Source of the DNA: an uncultured Saprospiraceae bacterium
GTDB lineage: Bacteria; Bacteroidota; Bacteroidia; Chitinophagales; Saprospiraceae
NCBI GenBank assembly: GCA_937872385.1
Contig: CALMSO010000076.1
Coordinates: 1-56,193, forward strand
Reading direction: 5' to 3'
DNA length: 56,193 nucleotides
Every line of letters starts with the position of its first letter. Position 1 is the stretch's first letter. The notes under the pieces are model-generated. The model made no database searches. It saw only the letters and a list, made by a program, of their open reading frames with translations, and was not told the origin of the DNA. Position numbers and translations under genes: made by a program. Shown in pieces: positions 8,457 to 17,338 of this stretch.

Positions 8457-9566
8457 ATGCCCATTAAAGTATTGGTCATTTCTTCTTACAAAGATTCCTG
8501 GAATGCGGTGCGCCCAGAAGGCGAAATCTTTATTGGTTTGCAAAAAGCAGGGTTAGACATCACCGTAATGACCCAAGGAGACGCTCCTTTCGCAGAAAGA
8601 TTTCGGGACGCGGGCATCCGAGTGATTGATTTTCATCCCCACCGGCGAATAAATTTGTCGGATATCCGCTTTATCCGACGCGCCCTCCAGGAAGGCAAAT
8701 ACGACGTTATGCACCTGTTCAATCGCGGAGCCATCATCAATGGTGCGCTGGCTGCGCGTGGCCTGCCGGTGAAAGTAGCCGCCTATCGGGGGTACACCAG
8801 CAATAATATGAAATGGTATCTGCCTCAGAGCTATCTGCTGTTTCTCAATCCGCGCATTGATGTCATTACCTGCCTTGCGGACTCGGTGCGCGACCATCTG
8901 CGCCGACAACTCTGGCGCCCAGAGAAAGCCATCACTGTGAATAAAGGACACGACCTGAGCTGGTACGCATCCATTGAGCCGCTTGATCTTGCCAATGAAT
9001 TCCGCCTTCCGCCAGACGCTTTCACGTTCGTTTGTGTTGCCAATGCCCGCAAGATGAAAGGCGTTCGGTATTTGATTGCGGCTACGCACTATCTGCCGCC
9101 GGGCCTGAACATTCGCGTGCTGCTCATCGGGCGCGATATGGACAGCCCCCGCATCATGCGAATGGTGCAGCGCAGCCCCTACCGCGCACATTTTGTCTTT
9201 CCTGGCTATCGCAATGACGCACTCAATATTGTAGCTGCCGCTAATGCTTTTGTACTCCCGTCCATCAAGGGCGAAGCCACTCCTAAAGCAGGCCTCGAAG
9301 CCATGAGCCTCGGCATTGCACCGATTCTTACTGCTATCCCTGGCAATAAAGGGATGATCGAAGATGGCATCAGCGGATGGATTGTACCGCCCAAAGACCC
9401 ACCCGCCATAGCTAAGGCTATGCAGCATCTATACGAGCATCCGGAACAGGCGCAGCAGATGGGCGCTCAAGCCCGCCAACGCATTGCGACCATTTTCAGT
9501 ACCCAGCGTACCGTGCAGGAAATGCGCAAGGTGTATGAAAATTTGCTGGCAGGAACCAATGGTTAA
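8457..9566 (+). CDS. GT4-type (group 1) glycosyltransferase
   Basis: A 369-residue GT-B glycosyltransferase. The N-terminal Rossmann half has the acceptor-side loop (EGEIFIGLQKAGLDITVMTQ). The C-terminal half has the nucleotide-sugar-binding motif GEATPKAGLEAMSLGIAPI and a preceding LPS helix, with the EX7E pair formed by E and E in that segment. Family members retain configuration and build lipopolysaccharide, exopolysaccharide or glycolipid. Sugar and acceptor cannot be deduced. There is no transmembrane segment, so it should act on the cytoplasmic face. The start is set by the promoter at 8434-8441. Confidence 0.88.
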   Translation: MPIKVLVISSYKDSWNAVRPEGEIFIGLQKAGLDITVMTQGDAPFAERFRDAGIRVIDFHPHRRINLSDIRFIRRALQEGKYDVMHLFNRGAIINGALAARGLPVKVAAYRGYTSNNMKWYLPQSYLLFLNPRIDVITCLADSVRDHLRRQLWRPEKAITVNKGHDLSWYASIEPLDLANEFRLPPDAFTFVCVANARKMKGVRYLIAATHYLPPGLNIRVLLIGRDMDSPRIMRMVQRSPYRAHFVFPGYRNDALNIVAAANAFVLPSIKGEATPKAGLEAMSLGIAPILTAIPGNKGMIEDGISGWIVPPKDPPAIAKAMQHLYEHPEQAQQMGAQARQRIATIFSTQRTVQEMRKVYENLLAGTNG

Positions 9567-9615
9567 AACCACGCGAAAACCAAGCCTTTTCATGGCTGAT
9601 GCAGGTAAAATTGCG

Positions 9616-9623
9616 TACTTTTG
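9616..9623 (+). promoter_or_regulatory. Bacteroidetes -7 promoter element before the DoxX/apbE pair
   Basis: TACTTTTG matches TAnnTTTG. Its position inside the longest possible open frame argues that translation of the DoxX gene starts downstream at 9662. Confidence 0.55.
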
Positions 9624-9661
9624 CCATTGAAAACCGGTTTGGTAAAACCCAACTCAATCGT

Positions 9662-10063
9662 ATGCTTCAATTCAATCGCCCTAACGACCTTGCCCTGCTT
9701 ATTCTGCGGCTAAGCCTCGGTGCTTTTATGATTTATGGACATGGCTACCCCAAGCTGCTGCGGCTTTTCGGAGGCGAAGAAATCAAATTCATGGACTTTC
9801 TGGGGCTGGGGCCCGTGGTGTCGCTTGCATTGGCAACATTTGCCGAGGTAGTATGTTCCCTTTTGATAATGTCTGGGCTTTATACCCGCATCGCCAGTGG
9901 TTTTTTGATTATCACTATGGCGGTGGCCGCCTTTATCCGGCACGCGCCCGATCCCTTTAGCACCAAGGAAAAAGCGCTGTTGTACCTTGTCGGATTCATT
10001 GCCATTGCTATCGCCGGGGCGGGCTGGTATTCGCTTGACGCTAAGTTCCGGAACAAAATATGA
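9662..10063 (+). CDS. DoxX-family membrane protein
   Basis: A 133-residue protein with four predicted membrane helices (LALLILRLSLGAFMI; VVSLALATFAEVVCSLLIM; GFLIITMAVAAFI; LLYLVGFIAIAIAG). It has the DoxX/SURF4-like pattern, with a conserved glycine-rich first helix followed by HGYPKL. DoxX-like proteins occur in quinone and redox-related settings; no catalytic role can be assigned. I chose the start at 9662 because a promoter element lies upstream at 9616 inside the longer frame. Its stop overlaps the apbE start (ATGA), so the two are co-translated. Confidence 0.85.
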   Translation: MLQFNRPNDLALLILRLSLGAFMIYGHGYPKLLRLFGGEEIKFMDFLGLGPVVSLALATFAEVVCSLLIMSGLYTRIASGFLIITMAVAAFIRHAPDPFSTKEKALLYLVGFIAIAIAGAGWYSLDAKFRNKI

Positions 10064-11130
10064 AAACGCCAAATTTCTCTTGCATTATGCAAAAGTTTCT
10101 GCTTCTCGGAGCGCTTGTCGCCCTGCTTTTTTCTTGTAAAAACGCGCCTGACACCACCGCGCTGCCTTACCTGACGCTGGAGGGCAAAACCATGGGCACT
10201 TATTATCGCATCACGTATGGCGATAGCCTGAATCGCAATTTCCAACCGGATATCGAGCAGTTTTTACAGGATTTCAATCAGGAAGTTTCGACCTACATTC
10301 CCACCTCCACTATTTCACAGTTCAACCAGTCGGAAAGCGGTATAGACATTGCCAGCAAGGCTTATTTTATTGGCAATATAGAAAAATCACGCATCGTTTT
10401 TGAACAATCTGGCGGCGCTTTCGACCCCACAGTCATGCCCTTGGTCAATTACTGGGGCTTCGGCTACACGCCCAAAAAGCCAGTCACACAAGTGGATAGC
10501 GCGGCCGTGGACTCACTGCGCCGCTTCGTGGGCATGCACCTCGTAACGCTCGACGGCACTACCCTGCGCAAGGCGCTGCCCGGCGTGCAACTCGATTTCA
10601 GTGCCATTGCCAAAGGCTACGCCATTGATGAAATTGCTGAATGGTTAGAACAACGTGGCGTGCAGCACTATCTAATTGATATCGGCGGCGAAGCCCGTGC
10701 CAAAGGTCGCAACGCTCGTGGCGTAACTTGGACCATCGGTATCAACCTGCCCAAGGAAGATGCCGCAACTACAGACCTACAAACCGCCGTGGAACTGCCC
10801 GACCGATCCATTGCTACTTCAGGCAACTACCGCAACTTCTATGAAGTAGATGGCGTGAAATACGGTCACGAAATCAATCCGGCTACGGGCTACCCAAAGC
10901 GTACTCGGCTGCTTAGCGCCTCAGTTTTTGCTGCTGATTGTGCTACCGCCGACGCTTGGGCCACCGCTTTTATGATTATGGGCTTAGAAAAATCGCTCAT
11001 TACGGCCGAGCAATTGCCGCATATCGAAGCTTACTTTATTTATGGGGCGCCGGGCGGGGACTTGCAGACGCGTTATACCCAGGGCTTAGAAACCCTTTTC
11101 GGGGCGGACAAACAGCCCGCCGACCAATGA
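10060..11130 (+). CDS. apbE: ApbE-family FAD:protein FMN transferase lipoprotein
   Basis: A 356-residue lipoprotein with a signal sequence and lipobox LLFSC (Cys26). The ApbE domain shows the N-terminal MGTYYRITYG strand, GGAFDPTVMPLV near residue 125, DFSAIAKGYAID, LIDIGGEARAKG, and the C-terminal metal-binding segment (D in ADCATADAWATAFMIMG). ApbE covalently attaches FMN to threonine in flavoproteins such as RnfG and NqrC outside the cytoplasm, using FAD and Mg2+. An alternative internal ATG is MQKFLLLGAL at residue 10. It overlaps the DoxX gene, consistent with a redox-related envelope operon. Confidence 0.95.
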   Translation: MKTPNFSCIMQKFLLLGALVALLFSCKNAPDTTALPYLTLEGKTMGTYYRITYGDSLNRNFQPDIEQFLQDFNQEVSTYIPTSTISQFNQSESGIDIASKAYFIGNIEKSRIVFEQSGGAFDPTVMPLVNYWGFGYTPKKPVTQVDSAAVDSLRRFVGMHLVTLDGTTLRKALPGVQLDFSAIAKGYAIDEIAEWLEQRGVQHYLIDIGGEARAKGRNARGVTWTIGINLPKEDAATTDLQTAVELPDRSIATSGNYRNFYEVDGVKYGHEINPATGYPKRTRLLSASVFAADCATADAWATAFMIMGLEKSLITAEQLPHIEAYFIYGAPGGDLQTRYTQGLETLFGADKQPADQ

Positions 11131-11261
11131 TGCAATGGCGATAAAGAGAACCATTCGCGGGTACGGGCGGTTTTAAAAAAAGAAAACCAGGATGTAATGG
11201 GCGAGCTACAAACGGAACCGCCACCAGTGCACACATTTTATAACCAATAATACCTGAAATT

Positions 11262-11588
11262 ATGGCATTTCTAAAATTCAACAAAATGCCGAAAAACCAG
11301 CAATTCGAGTACAAAACCCGCTACTGGGACCCCCGTAAGGAAGAACTCGAAGAACGGCTCAAGCGCATCGAAAAAATGCAAGAAAGCGACCACGAAGCAA
11401 TTAAAACGCGAATTTCCAGTGGCTTGCGCAGTCGTAGTTATAGCAACAACAGCTACCGCCGCCAGCAAGTGATACGCTCCAATGCTATTTTATTTGGCGT
11501 GGTGGTTGGTTTGCTGATTTTGTCGTTTTTGCTACTGACCAATTATTTGCCGAGATTGGCAAAATTTCTAGAAACAGGAGCCAATTGA
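11262..11588 (+). CDS. Small membrane protein with C-terminal transmembrane helix, unknown function
   Basis: A 108-residue protein. Residues 1-40 are charged and include KYRYWDP-like aromatic/basic text (YKTRYWDPRKEELEERL). This is followed by a short coiled-coil-like segment, a serine/arginine-rich linker, one hydrophobic helix (AILFGVVVGLLILSFLLLTNYL, about 75-96) and a short tail. It is probably a single-pass inner-membrane protein with its N-terminus in the cytoplasm. It sits between apbE and mutL on the same strand. The function is not recognised. The ATG has no rival nearby. Confidence 0.7.
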   Translation: MAFLKFNKMPKNQQFEYKTRYWDPRKEELEERLKRIEKMQESDHEAIKTRISSGLRSRSYSNNSYRRQQVIRSNAILFGVVVGLLILSFLLLTNYLPRLAKFLETGAN

Positions 11589-11641
11589 CGTATTTTTTGG
11601 GTATTATTGCCCGTTGCAAACAACGGTAATCCAAAGCAAAT

Positions 11642-13498
11642 ATGACGGATGTCATTCAATTATTGCCCGACGCTATAGCCAATCAAATTGCCGCCGGCGA
11701 AGTCATTCAGCGGCCAGCTTCCGTGGTGAAAGAGCTAATGGAAAACGCCATTGATGCCGGTGCCACCAGCGTTAAACTTATCGTCAAAGAAGCAGGGCGC
11801 GCCCTTATTCAAGTCATTGACAATGGCAGCGGTATGTCAGAAACGGACGCTCGCTTGAGCTTCGAGCGGCACGCTACCTCCAAAATACGCCGAGCCGAAG
11901 ACCTTTTCGATATCCGTACCATGGGTTTCCGGGGCGAGGCCTTAGCCTCCATCGCTGCCGTAGCACAGGTAGAAATGCGCACCCGCCGCGCTGCCGACGA
12001 GCTGGGCACGCGCATCGTCATTGAAGATTCGGAAGTAAAATTGCAGGAGCCCTGCCAATGCCCGGTGGGTACGAGCCTGTCGGTGAAAAACCTGTTTTAC
12101 AATGTGCCAGCTCGACGCAATTTCTTGAAATCCAATTCAGTAGAAACACGCCACATACTCGACGAATTCCAGCGCATTGCACTGGCACACCCCGAAGTTT
12201 TCTTCTCATTGCACCACAACAACGCCGAAATTTTTCACTTGCCTGCGGGCAATTTGCGGCAACGCATCATCGGCGTTTTTGGCAATCATTGCAACAAAAA
12301 ATTAGTACCCATCATCGAAGAAACCGAGGCCCTACGCCTGCACGGATTCGTAGGCAAGCCCGAGTACGCCCGCAAAACCAGAGGCGAGCAGCTTTTTTTT
12401 GTCAACAATCGCTTTATCAAAAGTGGCTACTTGCAACATGCCGTGATGGGGGCTTATGAAGAATTGCTGCAGCCCGACCACTATCCGTTATTTGTGATTT
12501 TTATCGAAATAGACCCTGCCCGTATTGATGTGAATGTGCATCCGACGAAACAGGAAATTAAGTTTGAGGACGAGCGCCTCATTTATAACTATTTGAAAGT
12601 GAGCATTCGGCACGCGCTGGGGCGGCACAGCATCACTCCTACACTCGATTTTGACGATGATACCTCCATGGCTTCGGTGCGCATTGGCACCGGCACGCCC
12701 TTGCAGCGCGGAAGCAGCGAATCGGGAGCGTTTACTTTGCCCAGCAAGCTCAATCGCACTGAAGATAACGCCGAGACGCAGCGCGAGCAGTCCAACCTGA
12801 AAAACTGGGAAATGCTTTACGCCAAATTGGCTACCGGTGATTCGGAAAACCTGCCCGATACCTTGCCTACTTCTCTGACCGTAGAAAGCGAATGGACAGA
12901 CACCAACCTGCCCGCTGGCGGCGCACAGCAGCCACACAAGGCACCGGCCCAGCTACACGGGATGTACATTATCAGCCAAATTAAGTCGGGCTTTTTGCTC
13001 ATTGACCAGCAGGCGGCACACGAGCGTATTTTGTACGAACAGTATCTGCGCATTCTCGACGAACAGACCGCTTCTACCCAACAACGCCTCTTTCCCGGCA
13101 CGGTAGATCTGGCTCCGGCTGAAGCCGCGTTGCTGCGCGAAATAATAGATGAAATCAACCAGTTGGGCTTTGATATTCAGGAGTTTGGTGGCAATACTTT
13201 CCTGATTCATGGCGTACCCGCCGAGCTGGCCGACGCGGCCAATGAAGGGCTACTGATAGAAGAACTGTTGGCCCGGTACCGTGATAATCTCGACCTGAAA
13301 CTCGACCTGCGCGACAATATTGCCCGGGCTATGGCCAAAAGTGCTGCCATCAAACGCGGTCAAATACTCGAACCCGCTGAAATGCAATCGCTCATTGATA
13401 GATTGTTTGCTTGCGAACTGCCCTACAAAAGCCCCGCTGGTCGAAATTGTTTCATCACTTTTGAACTGGAAGAGCTGGAAAAAAGGTTTGGTTTGTAG
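11642..13498 (+). CDS. mutL: DNA mismatch repair protein MutL
   Basis: A 618-residue protein. The GHKL ATPase N-terminus shows ENAIDAGATSVKL (motif I), IDNGSGM (motif II) and GFRGEALASIAAV (motif III), then the transducer domain (FVNNRFIKS). A variable linker (about 330-430) precedes the C-terminal dimerisation domain. MutL couples mismatch recognition by MutS to strand incision. The endonuclease motif of nicking MutLs, DQHA(x)2E(x)4E, appears here as DQQAAHERILYE starting at Asp455, with Gln in place of His; the C-terminal CPHGRP-type box is SPAGRNC. Endonuclease activity is therefore plausible but not certain. Length is typical. Confidence 0.97.
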   Translation: MTDVIQLLPDAIANQIAAGEVIQRPASVVKELMENAIDAGATSVKLIVKEAGRALIQVIDNGSGMSETDARLSFERHATSKIRRAEDLFDIRTMGFRGEALASIAAVAQVEMRTRRAADELGTRIVIEDSEVKLQEPCQCPVGTSLSVKNLFYNVPARRNFLKSNSVETRHILDEFQRIALAHPEVFFSLHHNNAEIFHLPAGNLRQRIIGVFGNHCNKKLVPIIEETEALRLHGFVGKPEYARKTRGEQLFFVNNRFIKSGYLQHAVMGAYEELLQPDHYPLFVIFIEIDPARIDVNVHPTKQEIKFEDERLIYNYLKVSIRHALGRHSITPTLDFDDDTSMASVRIGTGTPLQRGSSESGAFTLPSKLNRTEDNAETQREQSNLKNWEMLYAKLATGDSENLPDTLPTSLTVESEWTDTNLPAGGAQQPHKAPAQLHGMYIISQIKSGFLLIDQQAAHERILYEQYLRILDEQTASTQQRLFPGTVDLAPAEAALLREIIDEINQLGFDIQEFGGNTFLIHGVPAELADAANEGLLIEELLARYRDNLDLKLDLRDNIARAMAKSAAIKRGQILEPAEMQSLIDRLFACELPYKSPAGRNCFITFELEELEKRFGL

Positions 13499-13564
13499 AA
13501 CATACCGCCCGATGGCCCGTTCTTGTGGTAGCACCTTTTTGCACAATACAAGATTTTCAATACC

Positions 13565-14350
13565 ATGCTCCGAATTACAGATGTTGCCAAAAACCTGTTG
13601 ATTATCAATGTCTTAGTCTTCTTGGCGGGCTTTGTACTCAATACGAGTATGCTGGCGCTGTACTACCCCGAATCCGAAAATTTTCAGCCGTTTCAGTTGG
13701 TCACGCACTTTTTCATGCACGGTAGTGTCATGCATATTTTTTTTAATATGTTCGCCTTAGTCATGTTTGGCAGTGCCTTGGAAACATTATGGGGCGCTCA
13801 ACGTTTCTTATTCTATTACTTTGTGTGTGCAGCCGGCGCAGCAGCTTTGCATCTGTTTGTCAATTATTTAGATTTTTCGCAAATGCAGGCGGCCATTGAT
13901 GCCTTTCGGGCTGCCCCAAGCTACGATACCTTTTGGGATTTTTTCAAAAAAGTGCCCTTGGATCGGCTCAATGCGGGGTACCGAAGCAATGTAATGAAAC
14001 TGAGCAGCGCCATTCAAGATGGCGACATGGGCATAGTGTCTCAGGCAGCCGGAGCGATGGAGCAATACCGGACGTTTCAGATGAATATACCAGTGGTGGG
14101 CGCTTCCGGAGCTATTTTTGGATTGCTACTGGCTTTTGGTATGAAATTTCCAAATGCCGAGCTGATGCTCCTGTTTTTTCCGGTGCCGGTCAAAGCAAAG
14201 TATTTTATCCCGATATTGATGCTGCTGGAACTTTACCTCGGCGTCAATAATTTTTCGTGGGACAATATCGCGCACTTCGCACATTTGGGCGGCGCGTTAA
14301 CGGGATTATTGCTAATTTTAGCGGGCCGATTTACAGGCACAAGGTTTTAA
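13565..14350 (+). CDS. Rhomboid-family intramembrane serine protease (first of a tandem pair)
   Basis: A 261-residue polytopic membrane protein. The catalytic serine motif GASGAIFG places Ser181, and the helix 6 motif HFAHLGGALTG gives His240. The HGSVMHIFFNMFALVMFG segment near residue 55 is the conserved loop/helix with the oxyanion Asn. Rhomboids cleave transmembrane helices of other membrane proteins. An extended soluble insertion (about residues 105-165) separates helices, which is common in Bacteroidetes members. The ATG start leaves a short N-terminal tail before the first helix. It forms a tandem with the next gene at a spacing of 88 bases. Confidence 0.92.
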   Translation: MLRITDVAKNLLIINVLVFLAGFVLNTSMLALYYPESENFQPFQLVTHFFMHGSVMHIFFNMFALVMFGSALETLWGAQRFLFYYFVCAAGAAALHLFVNYLDFSQMQAAIDAFRAAPSYDTFWDFFKKVPLDRLNAGYRSNVMKLSSAIQDGDMGIVSQAAGAMEQYRTFQMNIPVVGASGAIFGLLLAFGMKFPNAELMLLFFPVPVKAKYFIPILMLLELYLGVNNFSWDNIAHFAHLGGALTGLLLILAGRFTGTRF

Positions 14351-14438
14351 TTGCAAAATGAACACGGTTAGTTTTCAATAATTTATTACTTATCAAGCTC
14401 CGTTTGTCTTTTTTGAAAATCCGTAATTTTTTACTGCG

Positions 14439-15377
14439 ATGTTTCAATCAATTTGGGAAGATGTAAAAAGAGAATTTGGCTACGGCAATATGGTGACGCG
14501 CATCATTATCATTAATGTGGCGGTATTTGCGTTCATTCACCTTGTTGGTATCATTCTCTATGTGAGCAATGGCGCTCAGCCGTCTCCCTTATTTCGGGAT
14601 GTAGTCAATTTTTTGAGTATGTCTTCCGACTGGAAGTACGTGCTCACGCATCCTTGGGTGATTTTCACGCATATGTTTTTGCACGAGGGCTTCTGGCACA
14701 TCCTCTGGAATATGCTTTTTCTCTACTGGTTTGGGCGTATCGTTGGAGATTTTATTGGCAATCAGCGCGTACTGCCTATCTACTTACTGGGCGGCTTGGC
14801 CGGAGCTATCATTTATTTTCTCAGCGCCAACTTGATGCCTTACGGTGCCATGGGAGCGCGCTTTGCGCTTGGAGCTTCGGCGGCCGTGATGGCGGTCGTG
14901 TCGGCTGCGGCATTTATTTCCCCGGATTATATCATGCGCTTGCTGCTGCTGGGCGATGTTAAATTGAAATATATTGTGATGGCACTGGTCTTCATAGACC
15001 TGATTTCCATTGCCAACGACAGCAATACCGGCGGGCATCTGGCGCACCTCGGTGGGGTGGCTATGGGCTGGTTATTTGTACAACAATTGCGCAACGGCAA
15101 TGATCTTGCCATGCCTATCAATGGCTTCTTCAATCGGATCAACAGCTTTTTCCAGAGCCTCGTTGGGCAAAAACAAAAACCTGGGCCTCGTATGGCCTAC
15201 AAAAACCCCCACAAACAGGCGCGCGCTACTGCCCGTAAAGCGATGACCGTCACGGATGAAGAAGACCTTTCCTACCAAGAGCAATTGGACGCCATCCTCG
15301 ACAAGATCAAGCAATCTGGCTACGACAGCCTTTCCGAGCACGAGAAAGAATTTCTGTTTAATGCCAGCAAAAAGTAA
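14439..15377 (+). CDS. Rhomboid-family intramembrane serine protease with C-terminal helical tail
   Basis: A 312-residue rhomboid. The catalytic serine is in GASAAVMA (Ser147) and the partner histidine in GGHLAHLGG (His203). The HEGFWHILWNMLFLYWFG segment carries the conserved Asn. After the membrane domain (about residue 215) there is a basic, cytoplasmic linker and a C-terminal helical piece (YQEQLDAILDKIKQSGYDSLSEHEKEFL). That piece is a short conserved module often found at the end of Bacteroidetes rhomboids. It lies directly downstream of its paralogue and upstream of the endonuclease-fold gene, probably in one operon. Confidence 0.92.
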   Translation: MFQSIWEDVKREFGYGNMVTRIIIINVAVFAFIHLVGIILYVSNGAQPSPLFRDVVNFLSMSSDWKYVLTHPWVIFTHMFLHEGFWHILWNMLFLYWFGRIVGDFIGNQRVLPIYLLGGLAGAIIYFLSANLMPYGAMGARFALGASAAVMAVVSAAAFISPDYIMRLLLLGDVKLKYIVMALVFIDLISIANDSNTGGHLAHLGGVAMGWLFVQQLRNGNDLAMPINGFFNRINSFFQSLVGQKQKPGPRMAYKNPHKQARATARKAMTVTDEEDLSYQEQLDAILDKIKQSGYDSLSEHEKEFLFNASKK

Positions 15378-15383
15378 CGCCTT

Positions 15384-16439
15384 TTGAAACGGTTCTACTG
15401 GTTACGGCTGCTAAACGTCTGTTTGATTTTGCTGACTTTCTTAGCCTATCTGGCGCCTTGGGTCAGCCCGATTCGGTTTTGGCCAATGGCTTTTTTTGGG
15501 CTGCTCTACCCTTGGCTGCTCTTACTCAACTTCTTGTTCATTCTCCTTTGGGCGGCGCGCAAAAATTGGTATTTTCTCTTTTCATTGGGCTGCCTGCTGC
15601 TTGGCTGGGGGCATTTGCGCAGCGTGGTAGGACTGAGCACCGGTGCCTATCATGCAGAAGATGCAATAACAATACTTTCTTTCAATGCCCATAATTTCAA
15701 ATTCTATCCGAATACCATCGAAACTACCTCGGAAGCGACCTTCGCGCCTGTACTGGAGGGCAAAAACGTAAGTATCGCCTGTTTTCAGGAATTTCCGAAT
15801 ACGCCCAATCAAGCCAAACCCTACGCCCAGTATTTGCAACAAAAGCAGCAACTTCCGCACCGCGCTCAGCGCAGCAACAGCGAATTAGCCATTTTTTCCG
15901 CTTTCCCGATTTTGCAATTTGAAACCGTACAATTCAATAGCTCGAATGGCTATCAATACGCCGACCTCAATGTGCAGGGTCGCACCGTGCGCGTATTCAA
16001 TGTGCATTTGCAAAGCAATGCGGTTTCCGCCATAGCCGAAGAGGTAGCAACTAAAGGCGATTTTCAGCAGCGCGAGACTTGGCTGCAAATTCGGGGTGCC
16101 TTGGGCCGATTTCGGCGGGCAGTACAAAAACGCGCCCTGCAGGCCGAATCGGTAGCCGCCAAAATTGCCGAAAGCCCGCATCCGGTTATCGTTTGTGCCG
16201 ATTTGAATGATATTCCACAATCTTATACTTACCGCATCCTGTCGCAGGGCTTGCAAGATACTTTCCGGCAGCGCGGCCGGGGCTTAGGCTTCACGTATTT
16301 GGGGCGTATTCCGGGGCTACGCATTGATTATATATTGGTGGCACCCGACTGGGTGGTGCTGGGCGCGAATCGGCAGCGTACTCGTTTTTCCGACCACCGG
16401 GCGGTGTATGGCACTATCGGGCCAATGACCAAGCATTGA
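15384..16439 (+). CDS. Membrane-anchored endonuclease/exonuclease/phosphatase-fold protein
   Basis: A 351-residue protein with an N-terminal region of two or three membrane helices (about residues 1-80) followed by an EEP domain. The EEP signatures are ITILSFNAHNF near 92, CFQEF (the catalytic Glu), VFNVHLQSN, VIVCADLNDIPQSYTYR (Asp/Asn of the active site) and the terminal SDHRAVYG (Asp-His pair). Such Bacteroidetes proteins are assumed to be metal-dependent phosphodiesterases or phosphatases; the substrate is unknown. The start is a TTG six bases after the rhomboid stop; MKRFYWLRLL gives a sensible positively charged anchor. The last 26 bases overlap the convergent M23 gene. Confidence 0.85.
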   Translation: MKRFYWLRLLNVCLILLTFLAYLAPWVSPIRFWPMAFFGLLYPWLLLLNFLFILLWAARKNWYFLFSLGCLLLGWGHLRSVVGLSTGAYHAEDAITILSFNAHNFKFYPNTIETTSEATFAPVLEGKNVSIACFQEFPNTPNQAKPYAQYLQQKQQLPHRAQRSNSELAIFSAFPILQFETVQFNSSNGYQYADLNVQGRTVRVFNVHLQSNAVSAIAEEVATKGDFQQRETWLQIRGALGRFRRAVQKRALQAESVAAKIAESPHPVIVCADLNDIPQSYTYRILSQGLQDTFRQRGRGLGFTYLGRIPGLRIDYILVAPDWVVLGANRQRTRFSDHRAVYGTIGPMTKH

Positions 16440-17121
16440 TAATCGGCAACAGCAGCGCAGGATTGGGGCAAATTGCCAAATAATGAGCCGCCATTGTGGG
16501 GGTGGCTACGCCCGGAAAATCGCCGCTGCGGCCTTCCATGTCGAGCATCAATTGCCAATGCAAATGCGGAACCCAACCTCCATTGTCTTCTTGGGCCCCA
16601 ATGTGTGCTATCGGTGCGCCTTTGGTCACTGGCTGCCCCGGCTGCCAAGCGCTGAGCGATGCCCGCGACAAATGTCCGTACAAACTGTACAAGGTGCCCT
16701 CCGGCAAGGTATGTTCTAAAATAAGGGTCGCGCCGTAGTCCAGCACGCCGCCATTGTATTGCAAACTGTGGATTTTGCCAGGCAAAGGCGCATAAATGGG
16801 CGTTCCGGCAGGTGCCCAGAGATCCAGCCCCAGATGAATGCAGCGCGGCTCCTGCACTCCGTCGTTGAACAACGGACTTTGCTGGTAAAAAATGCGGTGT
16901 TCGCCGTAGCCGCCGTAGCCCACCTGTGCGTGTTGCTCTTGCAATATTTGCTGAATGTAAGCGTCCAAGCCGTCGTAAGTAGTCACGTTTAAAGCTTGAA
17001 AATCAGCATTTTGCACACTCAAGTCCAATGGATAGAAATCTTCGGCGCGCAGGGCCGTACCCAGCACCGGGTAGGCGGATGTGTGGGGCAAAGCAGTAAT
17101 CAAGGAGGCAGAACGGATCAT
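16414..17121 (-). CDS. Stand-alone M23-type peptidase domain protein (AGXT2-fusion type)
   Basis: About 235 residues from the ATG at 17121; a longer frame begins at 17166. All M23 zinc and catalytic positions are intact: HLGLD (His96, Asp100), YGHLS (His150) and PHLH (His186, His188). No signal peptide or membrane helix precedes the domain, which is unusual for a murein peptidase. The C-terminal signature DFPGVATP...ICPNPALLL resembles the M23-like domain found inside bacterial fusions of a choline/ethanolamine-kinase-like domain, M23 and a class III aminotransferase. This copy may therefore be a cytoplasmic, separately encoded version of that module. The M23 fold is certain; the role is inference. 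Confidence 0.85.
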   Translation of the reverse strand: MIRSASLITALPHTSAYPVLGTALRAEDFYPLDLSVQNADFQALNVTTYDGLDAYIQQILQEQHAQVGYGGYGEHRIFYQQSPLFNDGVQEPRCIHLGLDLWAPAGTPIYAPLPGKIHSLQYNGGVLDYGATLILEHTLPEGTLYSLYGHLSRASLSAWQPGQPVTKGAPIAHIGAQEDNGGWVPHLHWQLMLDMEGRSGDFPGVATPTMAAHYLAICPNPALLLPIINAWSLAR

Positions 17122-17300
17122 AATTGTAGTATTGAAATTCGTAAAAAAGCACGCAAATATTTTCATTTTCCGGGTAAAAACCTTGCTTTTAAATGATTTT
17201 CAATCAATTTCGTTTCCCAAACAGTTTCGTTTTTATTTTATCAATAAAAATAATAATTTATTGCGAATTTTGTAAATTTTTAAAATTTTTATTAAAAAAT

Positions 17301-17332
17301 TTGCATTAAAAAAGCAAAATGCTGTACATTTG
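17301..17332 (+). promoter_or_regulatory. Complete Bacteroidetes housekeeping promoter for the tRNA-like RNA
   Basis: TTG at 17301-17303 and TACATTTG at 17325-17332 are separated by 21 bases, matching the Bacteroidetes -33/-7 consensus. The flanks are very AT-rich. Transcription should start near 17339. Confidence 0.75.
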
Positions 17333-17338
17333 CAATGT

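Noticed and set aside
8553..9428. A 291-residue open frame on the minus strand opposite the glycosyltransferase
   Set aside because: Antisense shadow of an intact glycosyltransferase; no recognisable domain or start signal.
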